Source: Phocaeicola intestinalis (GTDB lineage: Bacteria > Bacteroidota > Bacteroidia > Bacteroidales > Bacteroidaceae). Taken from it: a stretch of DNA of 64,000 bases. The translations under genes were made by a program, and so were the position numbers. Under the pieces are notes generated by a model. That model worked only from the letters and a program-made list of their open reading frames with translations, searched no databases and was not told the origin of the DNA. The stretch spans positions 1 to 64,000 of the forward strand of contig NZ_JACSPP010000005.1 of NCBI RefSeq assembly GCF_014837065.1, read 5' to 3'. Of the stretch, positions 60,510 through 64,000 are shown one piece after another. Numbering within the stretch: the first letter of the stretch is position 1; the number at the start of each line of letters is the position of its first letter.

Positions 60510-61292
60510 CTACCGATGCTTTATTTTTTTGAATACTCTTTGTTTGTCATCAATCTCAATCAAACCTGTCTTGCGTATTAAGAACTTGTAAACGATGCCA
60601 TGGCTCAAAGCTTCTTTCCTATTTTCTTCCCATGCAGGATAACGAAAACAAAGAATCTGTCCGTCATAACGCCTTTGTATTCGCGGAGGGAATAATTCAG
60701 GTTCTACATTGCACACAAGGGTATCTTTGTTTACATACCATCTTCCAATAAGATAATTTCCACCTTCTCTGTCCAGGTTAAAGATATTACCGATATATTC
60801 AAAAGTGCCATCAGCGACAAGTTTCATCATCGTCCATACAAGCTCTTCGCCTGCGATATGTAATGTCTGCTGATAGGTTCCGACTAATGTTGAAAGGTAA
60901 TCCCCTTTTTTTACGGGCAGATGTTCTGTCCTATTATCACCAAGATGCCAACCATTATACGATTTGGGGAAATTCCAAATATGAATATCGGTCTGGGCAT
61001 CGTTGTTTGCGATACATTCCACTTGAAAAAGGAACGGAGACGCTTCCAACACCTCCAAAACAATAGTATCTCCTCTCAAACACTTGATTGCAAAAACAGT
61101 CGTATCTAATGGAATCCTGTTTTGTGGATTACTTTTACAAAATAGATTGTACCTGTACTGCGCTACAATATCCTCTTCCTCCTCCATGTCGTTCACTATA
61201 TTCCCATGAAAGATGATAGAATCTTGTCCTGTTTGCCCCTTTATTATCAGGGAAGGTAACAATAGCAATATAAGACAAAAAAGTATTCTCAT
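60510..61292 (-). CDS. Exported hypothetical protein
   Basis: 260 residues from the ATG at 61292, whose ATGA overlaps the stop of the upstream gene; an ATG at 61307 is also possible. It starts with a signal peptide (MRILFCLILLLLPSLIIKG). The mature part is beta-rich with a repeat-like segment (WNFPKSYNGWHLGDNRTEHL, GTFEYIGNIFNLDREGGNYLIGRWYV). No family recognised. Last of three leftward accessory genes. Confidence 0.7.
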   Translation of the reverse strand: MRILFCLILLLLPSLIIKGQTGQDSIIFHGNIVNDMEEEEDIVAQYRYNLFCKSNPQNRIPLDTTVFAIKCLRGDTIVLEVLEASPFLFQVECIANNDAQTDIHIWNFPKSYNGWHLGDNRTEHLPVKKGDYLSTLVGTYQQTLHIAGEELVWTMMKLVADGTFEYIGNIFNLDREGGNYLIGRWYVNKDTLVCNVEPELFPPRIQRRYDGQILCFRYPAWEENRKEALSHGIVYKFLIRKTGLIEIDDKQRVFKKIKHR

Positions 61293-61843
61293 AGATGTTT
61301 GTTGCATGGTTGTCTGCTGCCAGTCCATTTGTCTGTAAATCGTTTGCTTCCGGCATATAGTTTCATAACATACGAGATTGTCATTGCCACCACAAGATAA
61401 AGTATGATGACTGCGCCAACAATCCAACAAAAGTAGAAATTGTTTTCATTAGACGGTATCATATTCTCCGGCAGAACCCCTGTGCGTTCATATTCCGCTT
61501 CGTATGTGCCAAGTGTCGGCAATGAACTAAACCATAATAGGCTCCAAAGGTTAAAAACGGCTTGCAACAGCAAGGCGGACAACCGACACAACGTATTGCG
61601 TATAGCCATGTCATACAATATATAAAGAGGGCAAATGCCAATCAGTGCTATCATGCTTGTCAAAGGTCTGCGGTCGTCATGGGCAATCCATTCCCCCTCT
61701 TGCATTTCTATCGCATAATATTCAAAGTATAGAATAATAGCGAAAAGCAAGAAGTATATCGTGAACTTTATGGTATTGGCTTTTCTCATTTTTCTTTCCC
61801 ATATAGCAATTAAAGTCTTTGAATTAATATTCCCTTTTTTCAT
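61289..61843 (-). CDS. Four-helix membrane protein (paralogue of 18505-18978)
   Basis: 184 residues from 61843; the ATG at 61789 (MRKANTIKFTIYF) matches the start of the paralogue and is a good alternative. Four membrane segments and the shared AHDDRRPL motif. The C-terminus differs from the paralogue (ends GSRQPCNKHL). It overlaps the next gene by ATGA. Confidence 0.72.
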   Translation of the reverse strand: MKKGNINSKTLIAIWERKMRKANTIKFTIYFLLFAIILYFEYYAIEMQEGEWIAHDDRRPLTSMIALIGICPLYILYDMAIRNTLCRLSALLLQAVFNLWSLLWFSSLPTLGTYEAEYERTGVLPENMIPSNENNFYFCWIVGAVIILYLVVAMTISYVMKLYAGSKRFTDKWTGSRQPCNKHL

Positions 61844-61846
61844 TTA

Positions 61847-62932
61847 TCAGAAGAATGAGGAAAGCCTCTTGTCAGTATCAAGAGGAATGTTTACCGCATG
61901 ATGACGATGCAATGAATCTGAATAAAACCGGACTCTCAGGGAATCACCGGAAATAAGTTCCTTGAGGAACTTCCGCTGGTCAGAGGATAGCGAAGAAGGG
62001 GCAACAGGCCAACGGGATTCCTTATGGGAACGTGCCATGACCGCAATCGTATCCTCAAACAGCTTCTGAAATTCCGGATTCTTATAAACAAAAATCCGTG
62101 GCATGATAATGTAGCGTTTGGATTCGTTGGGAGAAATGGATTCCGCAGAATCCAGATAATCTCCTATAGAGTCGCTTTCACTCCTATAAATGAGTTCGCT
62201 ATTCCATCTCTTGGAAGGATTGTTATCAAGCTTATAAATAACTTCATGGGCATAGCCGTAATAAGAAGAATGATCAAGCACTGACAGCCTGTTTTTACCT
62301 ATGTTATGTATCACAAACTCGACCGGACATCCTATCCACATCAATTTGCCTTTCTTGGAAGAGTAACCGAACACCGGATACAAACCGGTACGGGTTTGAG
62401 CAATTTCGTATTCCTGAGCTATGTTCTGATGTATCAAATTCTTGACAGCCTGGATTGAAAAAGCGCATAAAGTAAGCGGCTTTTCAGGGCGGAACTTGTA
62501 TTCCACGGTTTTACTTTCCGATTCAGGAAACAGCCTGTCTATAATTTCTTCTTTGTATCCCGCCAAAACAAAATCATCCAGCCTTTCTGAATATCCAAAT
62601 CGGGCATAGCCGATATAAAGGTAGAAACCTTCGCAGTACGGACATTTGATTGTAAATCCCTTGTCCGAGCCTTCAATGCTTATATCTTCTTCATCAGGAC
62701 AGTCGCCTGCTAACGGAAAGACGCTTTCTCCCGCTGGCTTCCCTCCCTTGGCAAGTTTCACGGACACGATAACCGGGCTTTGGGCACATCCGCCCTTAGC
62801 GGAGTCCACGGACATGGTAAGTTCATACATCTGTTTATGAACCTGAATCCTTACGGTATCCCTCATGCTTCCCTTACCATAAGCCATGATAGGGAAAAGC
62901 AGGCACAATATGAATGATTCTATCTTTATCAT
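61847..62932 (-). CDS. Exported hypothetical protein
   Basis: 361 residues with a short signal peptide (MIKIESFILCLLFPIMAYG). The mature part is beta-rich with cysteines in KCPYCEGFYLYIGY and AGDCPDEED. It ends in DTDKRLSSFF. No family recognised. First gene of the three-gene leftward group, whose middle member has a paralogue near the cassette array, so an immunity or effector-related role is conceivable but not shown. Confidence 0.7.
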   Translation of the reverse strand: MIKIESFILCLLFPIMAYGKGSMRDTVRIQVHKQMYELTMSVDSAKGGCAQSPVIVSVKLAKGGKPAGESVFPLAGDCPDEEDISIEGSDKGFTIKCPYCEGFYLYIGYARFGYSERLDDFVLAGYKEEIIDRLFPESESKTVEYKFRPEKPLTLCAFSIQAVKNLIHQNIAQEYEIAQTRTGLYPVFGYSSKKGKLMWIGCPVEFVIHNIGKNRLSVLDHSSYYGYAHEVIYKLDNNPSKRWNSELIYRSESDSIGDYLDSAESISPNESKRYIIMPRIFVYKNPEFQKLFEDTIAVMARSHKESRWPVAPSSLSSDQRKFLKELISGDSLRVRFYSDSLHRHHAVNIPLDTDKRLSSFF

Positions 62933-62982
62933 TGTTTTACGTTGTCAATAATGTCATACCATCAGCGGAATCCGCCATCATC

Positions 62983-63015
62983 CTCTCCAACTCAGAACTT
63001 TAGGTTGTCCGACTT
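62983..63015. repeat. Remnant of the 22-bp palindrome array
   Basis: A damaged core ending CCAACTC, spacer AGAACTTT (62994-63001), and core AGGTTGTCCGACTT (63002-63015), directly before the 3' end of the phosphoribosyltransferase gene, as in the duplicated copy at 60259. Confidence 0.65.
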
Positions 63016-63030
63016 TGTGAAATGTTCCTT

Positions 63031-63948
63031 TTATTCTTTCCCCGTTTTCACCGTCCGCCCCAAGAACAGGCCGGTAACGGAATTGGCTCCAAGCTGCATC
63101 AGCCTGCGTTTCATCTGCGTGAAGTTCTCGCCGGTGGACACGATGTCATCCACAAGAAAGACATCGCGTCCCTGAAAATAGACGGGATGGAATATGAGGT
63201 TGGAGAGCTTGTCAAGGCCGTGAGTGCCTTTCATCTGCTCACGGTCTTCCCTTATCCATGTGGCGCGGAAACCATCAACGATTTTCAGACACCGCGAAAG
63301 GAGGCTGCAAAACCGGGCGAAACGGGCGGCGTTGCGCTCACGGGTAGCCGCCGGGATGGGGATAAGCACGGCATTGGCCGCCTTTTCCTTGTAGAAAGGC
63401 ATACGGGCGATGCAAAGGGAGAAGATTTTGGCGACAAGGGCTGCCTGCTGTCCTTCCTTGAAGCGGAAAACCAAATTGCTGGTTTTGCGGTCTTCCACAG
63501 CGATGCCCTTGCAGCGCGTGGGGTAATAGTCATGGATATAGAAGCACAATGCGCCGTCGATGCGCATCTTGCCCTTGAAACGGGTGTTGTAGGGGAAGAA
63601 CTGGCGCACGAAATCGCTGTCGAAGGTGAAGCGGAGGATGTCGCGCCAAAGGGAAAGCGTGGCTTCGTCCTGCACGCGATAGACCTCGCCGTCGATGCTC
63701 TCCTTGTCGGCCAGACCGATGCCGATGCACAGGCGGTCATTGAAAGCGTCCTTCGATACGATGTACCAGTCGAAGGACTCGCATATCCGCACGATGTCGC
63801 ACTCCCGGCTGCACAGGAAATAAAACGTGTTGTCGGGCTTCTGGATTATCAGGAACTCGCCGGGCATCTCGGAGAGGATGAAGTAATTGCCCACTTGGGC
63901 TTCGGGTACTTCACTAAGAGGGACGGATATGTGGAGGTCTTCTATCAT
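63031..63948 (-). CDS. ComF-like phosphoribosyltransferase domain protein
   Basis: 305 residues from the ATG at 63948 (MIEDLHISVPLSEVPEAQVG). The C-terminus shows the type I PRTase motif VFLVDDIVSTGENF (about 265-278), with PAATRERNAARFARF and FHPVYFQGRD typical of ComF-like proteins. The N-terminal 150 residues are an unrecognised alpha/beta domain. Likely PRPP-dependent or DNA-uptake-related; common at this place in Bacteroidales elements. A decayed copy of its 3' end lies at 60273. Confidence 0.82.
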   Translation of the reverse strand: MIEDLHISVPLSEVPEAQVGNYFILSEMPGEFLIIQKPDNTFYFLCSRECDIVRICESFDWYIVSKDAFNDRLCIGIGLADKESIDGEVYRVQDEATLSLWRDILRFTFDSDFVRQFFPYNTRFKGKMRIDGALCFYIHDYYPTRCKGIAVEDRKTSNLVFRFKEGQQAALVAKIFSLCIARMPFYKEKAANAVLIPIPAATRERNAARFARFCSLLSRCLKIVDGFRATWIREDREQMKGTHGLDKLSNLIFHPVYFQGRDVFLVDDIVSTGENFTQMKRRLMQLGANSVTGLFLGRTVKTGKE

Positions 63949-64000
63949 CTTTGGGGCTTTTTCTGCCCAAAGATAAGGGTTTGGAGGATACAAAACGAGC

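Overview
The window reads as a large conjugative element of a gut Bacteroidales bacterium (Bacteroides, Phocaeicola or Parabacteroides type). Evidence: Bacteroides-style promoters (-7 box TAnnTTTG, -33 TTTG), a CTnDOT-type mobilisation and transfer region in its usual order (mobC-mobB-mobA facing traA-B-D-E-F-G-H-I-J-K-L-M-N-O-Q), an RteC-like regulator, and the element-typical topoisomerase III / DUF1896 / methylase-helicase block.

Layout. 1-2029: a leftward three-gene operon (secreted alpha/beta hydrolase, ECF sigma factor, membrane protein), probably chromosomal flank. About 2197-2220: a stretch resembling the 3' end of a tRNA gene, a possible attachment site. 2320-5465: inverted repeats followed by a DNA-binding protein, a primase-helicase and a second DNA-binding protein, a possible replication or excision module. 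5611-7610: an AbiE-type toxin-antitoxin pair plus a small protein. 7628-17379: leftward methylase-helicase, DUF1896, topoisomerase III and DUF3945 genes. 17529-39143: an accessory region of mostly AT-rich genes. 39185-40820: AraC-like regulator and RteC-like regulator. 40823-45233: mob genes and a structured intergenic region that may hold oriT. 45234-56689: rightward tra operon. 56765-59121: leftward operon of small element-associated proteins. 59294-64000: small genes, repeats, a decayed phosphoribosyltransferase copy, a three-gene exported/membrane cluster and the intact phosphoribosyltransferase.

The most interesting part is 17.5-39.1 kb. It looks like an integron-like cassette array. Single AT-rich genes, nearly all on the + strand, are separated by 45-50 bp imperfect hairpins that start with TAACAA and end with CATTA. 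A tyrosine recombinase with a complete R-H-R-H-Y set lies at 25272-26378. Several cassettes encode SMI1/KNR4 (SUKH) or GAD-like/Tdi1-like proteins, families known as immunity proteins against interbacterial toxins. The arrangement recalls the recombinase-associated acquired interbacterial defence (rAID) clusters reported in gut Bacteroidales. Details that deserve a second look: (i) four copies of one promoter with the same palindrome over its -33 box, near two almost identical TetR-family genes; (ii) an HUH (IS91-like) transposase present as two tandem units whose ends coincide with the cassette hairpins; (iii) a cassette of about 112 bp with only a 21-codon ORF; (iv) stop codons located inside the hairpin repeats.

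Working model (inference): a TetR-type repressor holds down recombinase and immunity cassettes from shared promoters; the recombinase shuffles cassettes at the hairpins; the AraC-like protein, through a duplicated promoter motif, controls itself and the RteC-like gene that in CTnDOT acts on excision; the mob and tra genes transfer the element. No computation or database search was possible, so family names rest on recognised motifs and gene order.
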